Positions 1 through 8,380 of a stretch of 64,000 bases of DNA are shown here, in pieces. Positions within the stretch are counted from its first letter, which is position 1; every line of letters starts with the position of its first letter. The stretch comes from Hoeflea sp. 108. GTDB lineage: Bacteria > Pseudomonadota > Alphaproteobacteria > Rhizobiales > Rhizobiaceae. The position numbers and the translations under genes were made by a program. Below the pieces are notes generated by a model. It saw nothing but the letters and a program-made list of their open reading frames with translations. It was not told the origin of the DNA and ran no database searches. The stretch covers positions 1,738,839 to 1,802,838 of the forward strand of contig NZ_KB890024.1 of the NCBI RefSeq assembly GCF_000372965.1, written 5' to 3'.

Positions 1-1105
1 CCGCCAGACGGCGGTAGGTGGTGATCTTGCCGCCGAAGATGTTGACGATCGGAGCCTGTCCGTCGTCGCCTTCGGCCTTGAGCACGTAGTCGCGGGTCGC
101 TTCCTGGGCCTTGCTGGCGCCGTCGTCATAGAGCGGACGCACGCCGGAATAGGTCCAGACGATGTGCTCTGGCTTCACCGGTTCGGCGAAATATTCGCTT
201 GCCGCGTTGCAGAGATAGTCGATCTCGGCCTGGGTGATCCTGGCCGTATGCGGATCGCCCAGATAGTCGCGATCAGTCGTGCCGATCAGCGTGAACTCTT
301 CCTCGTAAGGGATGGCGAAAATGATCCGCCCGTCCTTGTTCTGAAAGAAATAGGCGCGGGGATCGTCGAACTTCTTGCGCAAGATGATGTGGCTGCCCTG
401 GACCAGCCGCACATTGTGGACGTTCTGCTTTCCCAGCGTGTCGGCGATCACATGATCGATCCAGGGACCGGCCGCATTGACAAGCAGCCGTGCCTCAATT
501 TCCTCGACGCTGCCCGTGCGCCTGTCCTCGACGCTCACGACCCAGTGGCCGTTCTCGCGGCGCGCGCCCGTCACCTTCGCGCGAGTGCGGATCACGGCAC
601 CCTTGTCCGCCGCGTCGCGGGCGTTGAGCACCACCAGTCGCGCATCGTTGACCCAGCCGTCGGAATATTCGAAGGCGCGCCTGAACATCGGCTTCAGCGG
701 CTTGCCGGCGGCATCCGCGCGCATGTCGAGCGTGCGCGTTGCCGGCAGCAGCTTGCGTCCGCCGATATGGTCGTAGAGGAAAAGCCCGAGACGGATCAGC
801 CAGGCAGGCCGCAGCCCCTTGGCGTAGGGCAACACGAAGCGCATCGGCCAGATAATGTGGGGGGCGTTCTTCCACAGCACCTCGCGTTCCATCAGCGCTT
901 CGCGCACGAGACGGAACTCGTAGTGCTCCAGGTAGCGCAGGCCGCCATGGATCAGCTTGGTCGAGCAGGACGACGTGCCGGAGGCCAGGTCGTCCATTTC
1001 GGCGAGGTAGACCGAGTAGCCGCGGCCGACGGCGTCGCGAGCGATGCCACAGCCATTGATACCGCCGCCAATGACAAAAATGTCGTGCATTCCGGGCATG
1101 CTCAT
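1..1105 (-). CDS. glpD: Glycerol-3-phosphate dehydrogenase (aerobic, FAD-dependent), 3'-truncated by window edge
   Basis: Translating the minus strand from the ATG at 1105 gives MSMPGMHDIFVIGGGINGCG, an N-terminal FAD-binding Rossmann motif (GGGxxGxG). It is followed by TSSCSTKLIHGGLRYLEH, typical of the GlpD family of DAO-fold oxidoreductases. The enzyme oxidises sn-glycerol-3-phosphate to dihydroxyacetone phosphate and passes electrons to quinone at the membrane. About 368 codons are present and the C-terminus lies outside the window. The last visible residues include the NIFGGKITTYRRLAE region conserved in GlpD. No other glycerol genes are visible, so regulation cannot be judged. Confidence 0.95.
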   Translation of the reverse strand, partial: MSMPGMHDIFVIGGGINGCGIARDAVGRGYSVYLAEMDDLASGTSSCSTKLIHGGLRYLEHYEFRLVREALMEREVLWKNAPHIIWPMRFVLPYAKGLRPAWLIRLGLFLYDHIGGRKLLPATRTLDMRADAAGKPLKPMFRRAFEYSDGWVNDARLVVLNARDAADKGAVIRTRAKVTGARRENGHWVVSVEDRRTGSVEEIEARLLVNAAGPWIDHVIADTLGKQNVHNVRLVQGSHIILRKKFDDPRAYFFQNKDGRIIFAIPYEEEFTLIGTTDRDYLGDPHTARITQAEIDYLCNAASEYFAEPVKPEHIVWTYSGVRPLYDDGASKAQEATRDYVLKAEGDDGQAPIVNIFGGKITTYRRLA

Positions 1106-1465
1106 GTCTTCGCCTTGCTTCGCAGTGCAGCAATTCCGGCCGGTGCGAAACTTTGATTGGATTATTTCGAACCTATAACGAATGTCAAACGAAATATTCC
1201 GACGTTCGCGGCGAATTCAGTGCGAAGAGGGGCATGAGGCGATAGGTATGCCGGTCGGCATGTCGATGGCCTTCGATCTCCCTGGAATGCAGGATTACTC
1301 CATGCTTTTTCGCAAAATCAAACGGCTGGGGCCTAATGTAGGTATACGTGTTGTGGCTTTCGTTTTTTGCGCGGATGGGTGAAAACGAAAATCTTCGGCC
1401 GTGCAAAAGACTGGGCCGGCGCGCATTGTGCGTTGCGCCGGCCCGATCTGACTTGCTGCGCCTGC
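1106..1465. other. Intergenic region between glpD start and the NitT/TauT ABC operon end
   Basis: This stretch of 360 bases has no convincing gene. It carries the upstream region of glpD (about 1106-1200, AT-richer) and, at 1405-1444, a strong rho-independent terminator for the ABC operon on the minus strand (listed separately). Short open frames in both directions here have no recognisable protein features. Confidence 0.7.
1405..1444 (-). terminator. Rho-independent terminator of the NitT/TauT ABC operon
   Basis: GGGCCGGCGC at 1413-1422 pairs perfectly with GCGCCGGCCC at 1435-1444 (10-bp stem, 12-nt loop). On the minus strand the hairpin is followed within 4 nt by TTTT (1405-1408). It sits about 20 nt past the stop codon of the ATPase gene. 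Confidence 0.8.
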
Positions 1466-2809
1466 TCAGGCGGGGTTCTCGAGGTTGAACTGACCGATGT
1501 GCTCGTCATAGCCGAACAGCTCGGCATAGCGGCCCCAGGAGATGATCGCCCGCAGCGTATCTTCCGCCTGCTCTTCGGACATGTGGTCCTCGAGTTCCTC
1601 CGAGAAGCGCGTGAAAGGCGCGCGATGGCTCGGGCGTTCGTCCAGAACCCGTCGGATCATTGCCGCCAGCGGCACATAGGCGACCAGGTGCTCGGCAAAC
1701 AGGCGCTTGCGGCCATCCACGTCCGAATCGACGAAATGCTGGCCGACCTCGGTCAGCTGCATGTCGCCTTCGGCCATCTCGGCAAAACGCATGAGCTGCA
1801 GCGTCTCGGCGATCGGGAACAGCTCATCCACCTCCATCTGCAGCGTGGCTGCCAGGTCTGGAAGGTCGGCCTTGCCCTTGTAGGGCGGGGCATCGAGCGC
1901 TTCCATCAGGCCGGACAGCAGGTTGGTCGAGATACGTGGCAGCGCCATGCCGATGCCGGTCCCGGCAAAGCCGTCGCCCGCGCGCTTTTCAGCCTTCTCC
2001 GCCGGTGTGCGCTGGGTCATCCGCGCATAGATGTCGTCGACCAACTGCCGGAAGGTGGGGTCTGCACGGTCACGCGGATGCGGCAGGTCGATCTTGATTT
2101 CGGCCGCCACGCGCCCGGGATTGGACGAGAAGATCAGGATACGGTCGCACATCAGCACCGCCTCCTCGATGTTGTGCGTCACCATCAGGATCGACTTGAT
2201 CGGCAGCCGGCCTTCGATCCAGAGATCGATCAGGTCGGTACGCAGCGTCTCTGCCGTCAGCACGTCGAGCGCCGAGAAGGGCTCATCCATCAGCATCAGA
2301 CGCGGATGTACGACGAGCGCCCGGGCAAAGCCGACACGCTGGCGCATGCCACCCGAAAGCTCCTTCGGATAGGCGCTTTCAAAACCGTCGAGGCCGATCA
2401 GGTCGATCGCCTCGATGGCGCGGCGACGCCGCTCGGCCGCCGGCACGCCCAGCGCCTCGAGCCCGATCTCGACGTTTTCGAGCACGGTCAGCCACGGGAA
2501 CAAGGCAAAGCTCTGGAAGACCATGGAGATGCCTTCGCAGGGGCCCGACACCGGTGTGCCGCGCCAGCGCACGTCGCCGCTGGTCGGCATGACAAGCCCG
2601 GAAAGCACGCGCAGCAGCGTCGACTTACCTGAGCCCGAGCGGCCGAGCAGGCCGACTATCTCGCCTTCGTGGATGCTGAGCGAGACGTCGTCGAGCACGA
2701 CGAGATCGACATTGTCGCCCTTGTGATAGACCTGACGGACGCCGTTGATGTCGACCAGGGGAGCGGTGGAGGTGTTAGCGCGGATGTTGTTGAGTTCAAG
2801 GGTGTTCAT
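1466..2809 (-). CDS. ABC transporter ATP-binding protein, NitT/TauT type, with C-terminal AAA-associated domain
   Basis: 447 aa. The N-terminal ABC domain (about residues 20-255) has a Walker A GRSGSGKS, a Q-loop (VFQSF), the signature LSGGMRQR and a Walker B LMLMDEPFSALD. These resemble SsuB/TauB/NrtD ATPases for sulfonate, taurine or nitrate importers. Residues about 290-440 form an extra alpha-helical C-terminal region matching the AAA-associated domain (PF09821) found on a rhizobial subgroup of these ATPases. It energises import through the fused permease encoded just upstream in the same operon (15-nt gap). No substrate-binding protein lies next to it, so the substrate is unknown. Confidence 0.9.
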   Translation of the reverse strand: MNTLELNNIRANTSTAPLVDINGVRQVYHKGDNVDLVVLDDVSLSIHEGEIVGLLGRSGSGKSTLLRVLSGLVMPTSGDVRWRGTPVSGPCEGISMVFQSFALFPWLTVLENVEIGLEALGVPAAERRRRAIEAIDLIGLDGFESAYPKELSGGMRQRVGFARALVVHPRLMLMDEPFSALDVLTAETLRTDLIDLWIEGRLPIKSILMVTHNIEEAVLMCDRILIFSSNPGRVAAEIKIDLPHPRDRADPTFRQLVDDIYARMTQRTPAEKAEKRAGDGFAGTGIGMALPRISTNLLSGLMEALDAPPYKGKADLPDLAATLQMEVDELFPIAETLQLMRFAEMAEGDMQLTEVGQHFVDSDVDGRKRLFAEHLVAYVPLAAMIRRVLDERPSHRAPFTRFSEELEDHMSEEQAEDTLRAIISWGRYAELFGYDEHIGQFNLENPA

Positions 2810-2824
2810 GGGAAATTCCTTTCC

Positions 2825-4561
2825 TCAATCGAGACGCAGGCGACGGGCGGCAAAGGTGTAGAGCGGTCGCCACAGAAGCCTGTTGAACATGATGACGAAG
2901 ATGGACATCACGGCGATGCCGAGCACGATGCGCGGATAGTCGCCTGCCTCCGTGGCGCCGGCGATGTAGGCGCCGAGGCCATGTGCCCTGAGCGTGGTGC
3001 TGCCCCAGCTCGCCACCTCGGCAACGATAGAGGCGTTCCAGGAGCCGCCGCTCGCGGTGATCGCGCCGGTCACATAATAGGGGAATATCCCCGGCAGGAT
3101 GACCTTGCGCCACCAGTACCAGCCGCGGATGCGGAAGGTCGCCGCCGCTTCCTTGAGGTCGTTGGGAAACGCGCTTGCGCCAGCGATGACGTTGAACAGG
3201 ATGTACCACTGCGTTCCGAGCACCATCAGCGGCGACAGCCACACATCGGGGTTGAGCCCGAGCCGCACGATGGCAACGACCGCGAACGGGAACACGATGT
3301 TGGCCGGGAAGGCCGCCAGGAACTGGGCCAGCGGCTGCACCCGCTCGGCGATGCGCGGCCTAAGCCCGATCCACACGCCGATGGGAACCCAGATCACGCT
3401 GGCGAGCGCCATCAGCACGATAACGCGCAGCATGGTGATCACACCGAGCCCGAACACCTTGGCAACTTCGGCCCAGGCGAGTTCGGTGGCGATGAAGCCT
3501 ATGATGAGCCAGAGCATGTAGGCCGAGGCGGCGAGCACAAGCGCTATCCAGATGCGGTCGGCCCAGACGCCCGACAGCCATGTATCGACCTTCTTCGGCA
3601 TCGCTGCCGGGATGGCGAAGCGCTGGCGCGGCAGACTGCCGAGCACGGTGCGGAAAGGCTGCATCATGATCTGGAAGACGCGGGTGCGGCGCACGGCGAC
3701 AAGCAGCCAGGAGCGCGGAGCCGTGCCGCTGGCTGATTGTTCGACCCTGAACTTGTCGCCCCAGGCAACCAGCGGTCTGAACAGCAGCTGGTCGTAGATC
3801 AGAATGACGGCGAGCATCGCGCCAACCGCCCAGGCGACCGCCGCCAGGTTCTGCTGCTGGATAGCCAGCGCCACATAGGAGCCGATGCCGGGCAGCGTGA
3901 TCGTCGTGTTGCCGACCGAAATCGCCTCGGAGGCAACGACGAAGAACCAGCCGCCTGACATCGACATCATGGTGTTCCAGACCAGCCCGGGCATGGAAAA
4001 CGGCACTTCGAGCCGCCAGAACCGCTGCCAGGAGGTAAGGCGGAAGCTGCGCGAAGCTTCGTCGAGGTCGCCCGGTACCGTCTTCAGCGACTGGTAGAAG
4101 CTGAAGGTCATATTCCAGGCCTGGCTCGTGAATATGGCGAAGATCGCTGCGAGCTCGACCCCCAGCACCTGGCCGGGGAACAGCGCCATGAAGCCGACGA
4201 CGGTGAAGGACAAGAAGCCCAGCACAGGCACCGACTGGAGGATGTCGAGCAGGGGGATCAACACCATTTCGGCGCGCCGGCTTTTGGCCGCGAGCGCGCC
4301 GTAGGCCAAGGTGAAGACGAGCGATGCCACGATCGCCGCCAGCATGCGCATGGTCGTCCGCAGCGCATATTCGGGCAGCATCGCCGGATCGAGCGAGATA
4401 GGCGCGTGGTCGAGGCTGGTGAGCGGCGCGAGTGTGTCGCGGCCGCCCTGGATGAGGAGGATGAGGCCGCCAAAGACGAGGCCGAAGGCCAGCGCGTCCC
4501 AGAGATTGGGAACATAGCGCTGCCGACGGCCGGCCTCCAGAGCCGGATGATGCATGGTCAT
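2825..4561 (-). CDS. ABC transporter permease with two fused BPD transmembrane domains (NitT/TauT type)
   Basis: 578 aa, about twice the usual length of a single permease subunit. Two halves each carry several membrane segments and a permease EAA-type loop: around EASRSFRLTSWQRFWRLEVP in the first half and KEAAATFRIRGWYWWRKVILP in the second. One polypeptide can therefore supply both membrane domains of the importer. First gene of the operon, transcribed before the ATPase. The start ATG at 4561 gives MTMHHPALEAGRRQRYVPNL. The 5' leader contains two hairpins (4593-4635). Sulfonate, nitrate or another small anion are possible substrates by family, but none is shown by sequence. Confidence 0.9.
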   Translation of the reverse strand: MTMHHPALEAGRRQRYVPNLWDALAFGLVFGGLILLIQGGRDTLAPLTSLDHAPISLDPAMLPEYALRTTMRMLAAIVASLVFTLAYGALAAKSRRAEMVLIPLLDILQSVPVLGFLSFTVVGFMALFPGQVLGVELAAIFAIFTSQAWNMTFSFYQSLKTVPGDLDEASRSFRLTSWQRFWRLEVPFSMPGLVWNTMMSMSGGWFFVVASEAISVGNTTITLPGIGSYVALAIQQQNLAAVAWAVGAMLAVILIYDQLLFRPLVAWGDKFRVEQSASGTAPRSWLLVAVRRTRVFQIMMQPFRTVLGSLPRQRFAIPAAMPKKVDTWLSGVWADRIWIALVLAASAYMLWLIIGFIATELAWAEVAKVFGLGVITMLRVIVLMALASVIWVPIGVWIGLRPRIAERVQPLAQFLAAFPANIVFPFAVVAIVRLGLNPDVWLSPLMVLGTQWYILFNVIAGASAFPNDLKEAAATFRIRGWYWWRKVILPGIFPYYVTGAITASGGSWNASIVAEVASWGSTTLRAHGLGAYIAGATEAGDYPRIVLGIAVMSIFVIMFNRLLWRPLYTFAARRLRLD

Positions 4562-5107
4562 AGTCGTACAACCTGAAATCGAATGAGGGCTGGGCTGCGG
4601 CCATGCGCAGCCGGCGACTGCCGCATAAGCGGCAGCGTCAACGACCTATTCGATCCCCGAGGTCAACAGACCGGAGGGCGGGTTGTATGATGCGGAAGAT
4701 GAGTGTCCGCATAGTTCACCTCATGTCCTGTGCCTGCCGGCGGACGGGTGAACCGGACGCAGTCGGTCAGATTCGCGACGCCGTAGCGAGCAGGCTGATG
4801 CTAGATCGACTGGAACTGTCCATTAACGGAGCTATCCTGAGTTACCGCCGACATCTGTGGCCGGCACGGTGGTATATCGCGCTGCACCAATTCATCGTCA
4901 AGTTGAATCTTGAAGAAATTTCCGTGGCTTCGGGGAGACGGCCGACACGGTCGAATGCGCCGGCGTCAGGTCTTTTCAGCAATTGCTAATAATGCGAAGA
5001 ATTGGCTCTCCCGATGGCCCTGCACCGGAGGAGAGGGCAAGTTGCGGCGGGTTTGCGAGGTCGACCAGAAATCAAGCCAGAAATCAGGAAAGACAAGGGG
5101 TGATGCG
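4562..5107. other. Divergent intergenic region between ABC permease and cytochrome c gene
   Basis: 546 bases with no gene I can support. The part next to the permease holds two minus-strand leader hairpins (separate entry). A self-complementary decamer AGCAATTGCT lies at 4978-4987, upstream of the cytochrome gene. An open frame at 4603-4989 on the plus strand has no recognisable domain, is Arg-rich, and looks fortuitous. Confidence 0.6.
4593..4635 (-). promoter_or_regulatory. Tandem hairpins in the 5' leader of the ABC permease gene
   Basis: On the minus strand two adjacent stems precede the start codon at 4561. The first is CTGCCGC/GCGGCAG (4618-4624 with 4629-4635, 4-nt loop). The second is GGCTGCG/CGCAGCC (4593-4599 with 4606-4612). 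Neither is followed by a U-tract. The proximal hairpin ends about 31 nt before the ATG, so the pair could affect translation or mRNA stability. It matches no riboswitch class that I recognise. Confidence 0.45.
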
Positions 5108-5629
5108 ATGTATCGGACACCGATTGGACTTGCATTCTTGGCTGCGGCATCCGTGCTGTCGTCGGGCGCTTCGGCAGCCGACGCTGGGGTGGCGCGGGGC
5201 GAGTATCTCGTAACCATCAGCGGCTGCAATGATTGCCACACGCCGGGCTACTTCTTCGGAAAACCCGACGACGCCAAGTTTCTCGGTGGATCGGATGTCG
5301 GTTTCGAGATCCCGGGCATGGGCGTTTTTGTCGGACGCAACATCACGCCGGACAAGGAAACAGGCATCGGCAGCTGGACGAAAGAGCAGATCGTCGCGGC
5401 GATCCAGACGGGCCGTCGTCCGGATGGGCGCGAGCTGGCGCCGATTATGCCCTGGCATGCCTTCGCGCAGCTGACGCCTGAGGATGCCAATGCAATTGCC
5501 ACCTTCCTGCAGAGCGTGAAGCCGGTCTCAAACAAGGTGCCCGACCCGGTCAAGCCGGGCGAAAAGGCGACAACCTTCATGTTCCGGATATTGCCGCCGG
5601 GCGAAACTGCCGCCGAAGCCCCGAAGTAA
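5108..5629 (+). CDS. Secreted class I c-type cytochrome
   Basis: 173 aa from the ATG at 5108, preceded by an AGGGG ribosome site. The first 23 residues are a signal peptide (hydrophobic core then ASA-AD). The mature protein has one haem-binding site CNDCH near residue 42. A candidate distal Met ligand lies in APIMPWHAF. This indicates a soluble periplasmic electron carrier of the monohaem cytochrome c family. An upstream in-frame extension to 4910 lacks a start context and is not used. It stands alone, with an oppositely oriented neighbour on each side, so its redox partner is unknown. Confidence 0.88.
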   Translation: MYRTPIGLAFLAAASVLSSGASAADAGVARGEYLVTISGCNDCHTPGYFFGKPDDAKFLGGSDVGFEIPGMGVFVGRNITPDKETGIGSWTKEQIVAAIQTGRRPDGRELAPIMPWHAFAQLTPEDANAIATFLQSVKPVSNKVPDPVKPGEKATTFMFRILPPGETAAEAPK

Positions 5630-5640
5630 GGCGAGAGGCC

Positions 5641-5683
5641 AAAAAAAGATCGCCGGAGGCCGCTGACACAGCCTCCGGCGATC
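5641..5683. terminator. Rho-independent terminator between converging cytochrome and NCS2 genes
   Basis: A perfect 13-bp stem, GATCGCCGGAGGC (5648-5660) with GCCTCCGGCGATC (5671-5683), and a 10-nt loop. Seven A residues (5641-5647) precede it on the plus strand, giving a U7 tract for minus-strand transcripts. It is therefore the main terminator of the NCS2 permease. On the plus strand only CCGTTTG follows, so cytochrome termination would be weaker. Confidence 0.85.
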
Positions 5684-5698
5684 CCGTTTGTCAGTGCC

Positions 5699-6991
5699 TC
5701 AATGCGCGAAGAAGGCGAAGCGGATGACGAACAGTGCCGCCACCAGCCAGGTCGCCAGATGCACGTCCTGCGGCCGGCCGGTCAGCGTCTTCAGGGCGGC
5801 ATAGCTGATGAAGCCGAAGGCGAGGCCGTTGGCGATCGAGTAGGTGAACGGCATCATCAGCGCTGTCAGCGCTGCCGGCGCCGCTTCGGTGATGTCGGCC
5901 CATTCGACCTCGACCAGTTCGCGCATCATCAGGCACGCGACATAGAGCAGGGCAGGCGCCGTCGCATAGACCGGCACCGAGCCGGCAAGCGGCGAGAAGA
6001 ACAGGGCCGCCAGGAACAGCAGCGAGATCACGATTGCCGTCAGGCCCGTGCGGCCGCCTGCCTGGACGCCCGAGGCGCTTTCGACATATGCGGTGGTGCT
6101 CGAGGTGCCGAGCAGCGAGCCGGCGACGATGGCCGTGCTGTCGGCCAAAAGCGCGCGGCCGAGGCGGTTCGGCTTGCCTTGCTCGATCAGGCCGGCGCGC
6201 TTGGCGACGCCGATCAGCGTGCCGGTGGCGTCGAACACTTCGACGAGCACGAACACCAGGATGACATGCACAAGGCCCGAATGCAGCGCGCCGACGATGT
6301 CGAGCTGCAGGAAGGTCGGCAGGATCGACGGCGGCATGGAGACGATGCCGTTGAACTGGCTGACGCCGAGCGCCATCGAGGCGAGCGTGATGACCAGGAT
6401 ACCGATCAGGATCGCGCCGCGGATCTTGAGCGAGTCGAGCGCAGCGATGATGAAGAAGCCGACGATGGCGAGCAGCGTGCCGGTCTGGCTGAGGTCGCCG
6501 AGTGTGACGAAGGTCGCGGGGCTTGCGGCGACGATGCCTGAGTTTTTCAGCGCGATGATGCCGAGGAACATGCCGATGCCGGCGGCAATGGCGCTACGCA
6601 TCGAATGCGGGATGCCGGCGATCAGCCAGCTGCGCACACCGCTGACTGTCAGCAGCAGGAAGATGACGCCGGAAATGAACACTGCACCCAGTGCCTGCTG
6701 CCAGGAAAAGCCCATGGCGCCGACGACGGTGAAGGCGAAGAATGCGTTCAGGCCCATGCCCGGCGCCATGCCGATGGGCCACTTGGCTACGAGGCCCATA
6801 ATCATGGAGCCGAGGGCCGCCGCCAGACAGGTTGCGACGAAAACGGCATTGCGATCCATGCCTGTCGTCGACAGGATCTCCGGGTTGACGAAGATGATGT
6901 AGGACATGGTCAGGAAGGTGGTGATGCCTGCGATCACCTCCGTCCGGACGGATGTTCCCTGTTGCTTCAGGTCGAAATATTTCTCGAGCAC
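5699..6991 (-). CDS. NCS2 family purine permease (guanine/hypoxanthine type, AzgA/GhxP-like)
   Basis: 430 aa using the GTG start at 6991, which has a strong GGGAGGAAG ribosome site 6-7 nt upstream and gives V/MLEKYFDLKQQGTSVRTE, the usual N-terminus of this group. An upstream in-frame ATG at 7060 adds a Pro/Ser-rich stretch and is less likely. Multiple hydrophobic segments span the whole length. MAPGMGLNAFFAF and VEVFDATGTLIG are characteristic of the AzgA-like branch of NCS2 transporters, which import adenine, guanine or hypoxanthine by proton symport. Single-gene unit ended by the hairpin at 5648-5683. Confidence 0.9.
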   Translation of the reverse strand: MLEKYFDLKQQGTSVRTEVIAGITTFLTMSYIIFVNPEILSTTGMDRNAVFVATCLAAALGSMIMGLVAKWPIGMAPGMGLNAFFAFTVVGAMGFSWQQALGAVFISGVIFLLLTVSGVRSWLIAGIPHSMRSAIAAGIGMFLGIIALKNSGIVAASPATFVTLGDLSQTGTLLAIVGFFIIAALDSLKIRGAILIGILVITLASMALGVSQFNGIVSMPPSILPTFLQLDIVGALHSGLVHVILVFVLVEVFDATGTLIGVAKRAGLIEQGKPNRLGRALLADSTAIVAGSLLGTSSTTAYVESASGVQAGGRTGLTAIVISLLFLAALFFSPLAGSVPVYATAPALLYVACLMMRELVEVEWADITEAAPAALTALMMPFTYSIANGLAFGFISYAALKTLTGRPQDVHLATWLVAALFVIRFAFFAH

Positions 6992-7295
6992 GCTTTGCTT
7001 CCTCCCACGCGGCGAGGGGCAGCCTGGTCCTGGTGCAGGATGGCTTGAGGAACCGTGCATTCTAGCGCGGACCGCGGGCCTGTACCTGCCGAACTCCTGC
7101 TACCCTTCATTACCGACCCGGCACGCCCAACGGCGCCTCCACCCAAGCCGGCTTGCCGCCAACAAATGGCGCAAGGCATGATTGCCCGCGCAAACGTGGC
7201 CTAACTTCTGCCCGTTGCTTTCAACGCACAAGTGGCAGTTCCTAGAAGCAGTTTCGCGTTTTTGTTGATGGATCCCGACCGTTTGGACGATGACC
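6992..7295. other. Intergenic region between NCS2 permease and sugar ABC operon
   Basis: About 304 bases with the 5' region of the purine permease (ribosome site at about 7000-7008) and the 3' trailer of the sugar operon. Only a short 5-bp hairpin, CGTTG/CAACG at 7213-7226, is visible and no clear terminator. No gene supported. Confidence 0.55.
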
Positions 7296-8380
7296 TCATG
7301 CGAGGCAGGCGCGCCCGGTGGCCGGGTCGAAAAGGTGCAACGCCTCGTCGTCGACCGCAAGTGTCGTTGCGTCACCCTGGCTGACCTTGGCGCGCGGCGC
7401 AAGGCAGGCAGTGAGCTTTTGCTGGCCGATGCGGGCCGTGATGACAAGCTCGGTCCGGTCAGTTCGACGACTTCGATTCGCACCGGAAGGGCGTGGCGGC
7501 ATGACGGCTCCGCCGAAGCCAGCCTGAGTGCTTCCGGCCTTATGCCCAACGCCAGCCGCGTGCCGTTGCGGGCCACCGCCTTGAACCGGTCGGGCAATGG
7601 CAGCCTGAGGTCGGAGCCGGCGATGGCCAGTGAGCCGTTGTCGACCTTGATGTCGAGAATGTTCATCGGCGGGGCGCCGACGAAACCTGCCACATACAGT
7701 GTCGCCGGGTGGTCGTAGATCTCCTCTGGCGTGCCGAGCTGTTCGATCCGGCCGTCCTTCATCACAGCGATGCGGGTCGCCAGCGTCATCGCTTCGATCT
7801 GGTCGTGGGTGACATAGACCACTGTCGTCTTCAGCATCTGGTGCAGGCGCTTGAGCTCGGTGCGCATTTCCAGCCTGAGCTTGGCGTCGAGGTTCGACAG
7901 CGGTTCGTCGAACAGGAACACCTGCGGCTTGCGCACCAAGGCGCGGCCGATGGCGACGCGCTGGCGCTGTCCGCCGGAAAGCTGGCTCGGCTTACGTTCG
8001 AGCAGGTTCTCTATCTGCAGCAGGCTGGCGGCGTCGCGTACCGCCTTGTCGCGCTCGGCAACCGGCACCTTGCGCATCTCCAGCCCGAAACCGATGTTCC
8101 TGGCCACGCTGAGGTTCGGATAGAGCGCGTAGGACTGGAACACCATGGCGATGTCCCGATCCTTCGGATGCACGCCGAGCACCGACCGCCCGCCGATCCT
8201 GATGTCGCCGCTCGTCGCCTCCGCCAACCCCGCGATGATGTTGAGCAACGTCGATTTTCCGCAGCCGGACGAACCCAGAAGCACGAGGAATTCGCCGCTT
8301 TCCAGCGCGACATCGATGCCTTTCAGCGTTTCGACCGCGCCATAGTTCTTGCGGATGTTCTGGATTTCAAGGGCGCTCAT
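7296..8380 (-). pseudogene. UgpC/MalK-type sugar ABC transporter ATPase with a one-base frameshift
   Basis: From the ATG at 8380 the product has Walker A GSSGCGKS, signature LSGGQRQR, Walker B VFLFDEPLSNLDAKLR and an OB/TOBE-like C-terminal region, as in UgpC/MalK/MsmK ATPases. At about 7450 the reading frame breaks after VEVVELTGP. The expected continuation ELVITARIGQQKLTACLAPR, ending in LFDPATGRACLA and a TGA at 7296, is found one frame over. The span is 1085 nt, i.e. one base short of a multiple of three (GGACCGAGC where GGACCGGAGC would restore the frame). As written, translation runs on in the wrong frame to about 7100. It could be a genuine mutation in the TOBE region or a sequencing error. 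Last gene of the operon, with a 3-nt overlap (ATG within TGATG) with the kinase stop. Confidence 0.85.

Noticed and set aside
1367..2632. Long plus-strand open frame over the ABC ATPase gene
   Set aside because: Antisense to a gene with complete ABC motifs; Arg/His/Gln-rich product typical of GC-rich shadow frames.
4603..4989. Possible small gene of 128 codons in the 4562-5107 gap
   Set aside because: Arg-rich, no ribosome site, no domain, and it overlaps the leader hairpins of the divergent permease.
6992..7295. Possible purine riboswitch upstream of the NCS2 permease
   Set aside because: No conserved purine-aptamer core or loop-loop sequences could be recognised on the minus strand.
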